A stretch of 7,504 bases of DNA from Sulfuricella sp. (lineage in GTDB: Bacteria > Pseudomonadota > Gammaproteobacteria > Burkholderiales > Sulfuricellaceae). A program made the translations under genes and the position numbers. The notes beneath the pieces are model-generated. The model was given only the letters and a program-made list of their open reading frames with translations. It was not told the origin of the DNA and ran no database searches. Below are positions 6,659 to 7,504 of the stretch, in pieces (positions within the stretch are counted from its first letter, which is position 1; every line of letters starts with the position of its first letter). The DNA lies in NCBI GenBank assembly GCA_030691435.1, contig JAUYEK010000055.1, forward strand, positions 1 to 7,504, in the 5' to 3' direction.

Positions 6659-6704
6659 AAAAAACCTGGCGCACAGCGCCAGACAAAACCTCTAGCCCCT
6701 ATCC
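6639..6704. repeat. Inverted repeat spanning the rnfE end and the rnfE-nth gap
   Basis: The left arm GGCTAGGGGCTAGAGG (6639-6654) and right arm CCTCTAGCCCCTATCC (6689-6704) are complementary at 15 of 16 positions. Between them is a second stem, CTGGCGC-ACA-GCGCCAG (6666-6682). The left arm also holds internal GGCTAG/GGCTAGA repetition (6639-6658). The right arm ends at the base before the nth ATG, leaving no Shine-Dalgarno sequence for nth. In RNA the whole segment could fold into one long two-tier hairpin that occludes the nth start. Confidence 0.7.
6659..6682 (-). terminator. Intrinsic terminator-like hairpin, active orientation on the minus strand
   Basis: Read on the minus strand, a 7-bp GC-rich stem (CTGGCGC/GCGCCAG, loop TGT) is followed by G and six T residues (complement of 6659-6664). 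That is the layout of a Rho-independent terminator. On the plus strand only A residues precede it and no T-tract follows, so it should not stop rnf transcription strongly. No minus-strand gene is seen here, so its role is unclear; it may come with the repeat. Confidence 0.4.
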
Positions 6705-7337
6705 ATGAACGCCGCCAAACGTTGCGAAATCTTCACCCGTTTCCGCGCCGCCAACCCCAAGCCCACCACTGAACTGGTCTACCACACCCCATTCGAACTG
6801 CTGGTGGCTGTAGTGCTTTCGGCCCAGGCCACGGACAAGAGCGTCAACCTCGCCACCGCCAAACTGTTTCCGGTAGCCAATACGCCGCAGAAGATACTCG
6901 CCCTCGGCCAGGGAGGGCTGGAGTCCTACGTCAAATCCATCGGCCTGTATAAGAGCAAGGCTAAGCACCTGATCACAACCTGCCGCCTGCTGCTGGAACA
7001 GCACGACAGCGAAGTACCGCACAGCCGAGAAGCGCTGGAAAAGCTGCCTGGCGTCGGGCGCAAGACTGCGAACGTGATATTGAACACTGCTTTCGGCGAG
7101 CCCACCATCGCGGTGGATACCCACATCTTCCGCGTCGCCAACCGCATCGGCATCGCACCGGGCAAGACCGTGCTGGAAGTGGAAAAGAACCTGCTCAAGT
7201 TCGTCGCCCCGGAATTCCGCCACGATGCGCACCACTGGCTGATCCTGCACGGTCGCTACGTGTGCAAGGCGCGCAGGCCGGACTGCCCGCACTGCCTGAT
7301 CAACGACCTGTGCGAATACAAAGAGAAAACAACATGA
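6705..7337 (+). CDS. nth: Endonuclease III (DNA glycosylase / AP lyase)
   Basis: Base-excision repair enzyme that removes oxidised pyrimidines and cleaves abasic sites. Its 210 residues (E. coli 211) align throughout, starting MNAAKRCEIFTRF. The helix-hairpin-helix is LPGVGRKTANV (114-124) with catalytic Lys120, and Asp138 (AVDTHIFRV) is the second catalytic residue. The C-terminal 4Fe-4S cluster is Cys187, Cys194, Cys197, Cys203 with the standard 6-2-5 spacing. The end CEYKEK is family-typical. Location after rnfE is conserved in E. coli and relatives. It has no visible ribosome site because a repeat arm abuts the ATG; translation may depend on read-through from rnfE or be weak. Confidence 0.97.
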   Translation: MNAAKRCEIFTRFRAANPKPTTELVYHTPFELLVAVVLSAQATDKSVNLATAKLFPVANTPQKILALGQGGLESYVKSIGLYKSKAKHLITTCRLLLEQHDSEVPHSREALEKLPGVGRKTANVILNTAFGEPTIAVDTHIFRVANRIGIAPGKTVLEVEKNLLKFVAPEFRHDAHHWLILHGRYVCKARRPDCPHCLINDLCEYKEKTT

Positions 7338-7504
7338 ATTCAACCCAGATAATCCATCAGAGCCAAAACACCGCTGTAGGAGCGGCGCCAACCCTCTCTC
7401 CAACTCTCTCCCAAAGGGAGAGAGGGCGATCGTCCCTTCCCCTTCACCCGCAAGGAGTGTCCCCGCCAGGTTCCCGCCGCTTCGCGGCGACCATGGCGAG
7501 ACAA
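7334..7504 (+). CDS. Doubtful open frame overlapping the nth stop, runs off the window
   Basis: ATG at 7334 overlaps the nth stop (ATGA) and opens a frame with no stop through the window end, 57 codons. It starts MNSTQIIHQSQNTAVGAAP. After the first ~19 codons it passes through repeat sequence and reads as low-complexity PTLSPTLSQRERG-like translation. The ATGA overlap resembles the junctions between the rnf genes and leaves open a small real gene with a repeat inserted. The repeat-coded body argues for a chance frame instead. No domain is recognised. Confidence 0.2.
   Translation, partial: MNSTQIIHQSQNTAVGAAPTLSPTLSQRERGRSSLPLHPQGVSPPGSRRFAATMARQ
7371..7489. repeat. Cluster of three dyad repeats after nth
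   Basis: Three stems are visible. CCGCT-GTAGG-AGCGG lies at 7371-7385. CTCTCTCCC-AAA-GGGAGAGAG, a 9-bp perfect stem at 7404-7424, has an alternative outer pairing of 7392-7400 with 7418-7426. CGCCGC-TTC-GCGGCG lies at 7475-7489. The middle one belongs to the CCCTCTC/GAGAGGG group seen elsewhere in the window. The flanking TGTAGGAGCGGC and CGCGGCGACCATGGCGAGA pieces look like another dispersed repeat type interrupted by it (recognition from memory). No T-tract follows any stem. Apart from the doubtful open frame, nothing else is seen in 7338-7504. Confidence 0.6.

Overview
The window is high-GC proteobacterial DNA. It carries a complete rnfABCDGE operon, encoding the membrane-bound NADH:ferredoxin ion-translocating oxidoreductase, with alanine dehydrogenase (ald) upstream and endonuclease III (nth) downstream. 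All genes are on the + strand. The order rnfA-B-C-D-G-E-nth is the one known from gamma- and betaproteobacteria (E. coli rsxABCDGE-nth). The GC content, the short RnfC with one Ala/Lys/Glu-rich tail, and the many GC-rich dyad repeats at gene borders suggest a betaproteobacterium, perhaps a Gallionellales/Nitrosomonadales-type lithotroph. That taxonomic call is inference.

Layout: a repeat hairpin (7-31); ald (62-1174); a 249-base gene-free stretch with two large back-to-back dyads and a candidate sigma-70 promoter (1175-1423); rnfA (1424-2002); a repeat-filled gap (2003-2111); rnfB (2112-2666); rnfC (2663-4324); rnfD (4321-5349); rnfG (5346-5996); rnfE (5993-6658); an inverted repeat around the rnfE/nth junction; nth (6705-7337); and a repeat-rich end (7338-7504) holding a doubtful open frame. 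The junctions rnfB/C, C/D, D/G and G/E are all 4-base ATGA overlaps, so these five genes look translationally coupled.

Function: RnfC (FMN, two 4Fe-4S) takes electrons from NADH. RnfG and RnfD (covalent FMN), RnfA/RnfE (shared membrane 2Fe-2S) and RnfB (Fe-S ferredoxin module) pass them across and back through the membrane to ferredoxin or another low-potential acceptor, coupled to ion flux. All expected cofactor ligands are visible, so the complex looks intact. Alanine dehydrogenase could supply NADH, but the functional link is only positional.

The unusual part is the repeats. Dyads of the CCCTCTCCC...GGGAGAGGG type sit between ald and rnfA, between rnfA and rnfB, inside the 3' end of rnfC, and after nth. 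One copy appears to supply the rnfB start codon. Another is translated in frame as the last ~43 residues of RnfC while keeping the ATGA overlap with rnfD. A different inverted repeat encodes the end of RnfE. I found no wholly new gene system. The best leads are this repeat-driven remodelling of the operon and the 22-bp inverted repeat upstream of rnfA.
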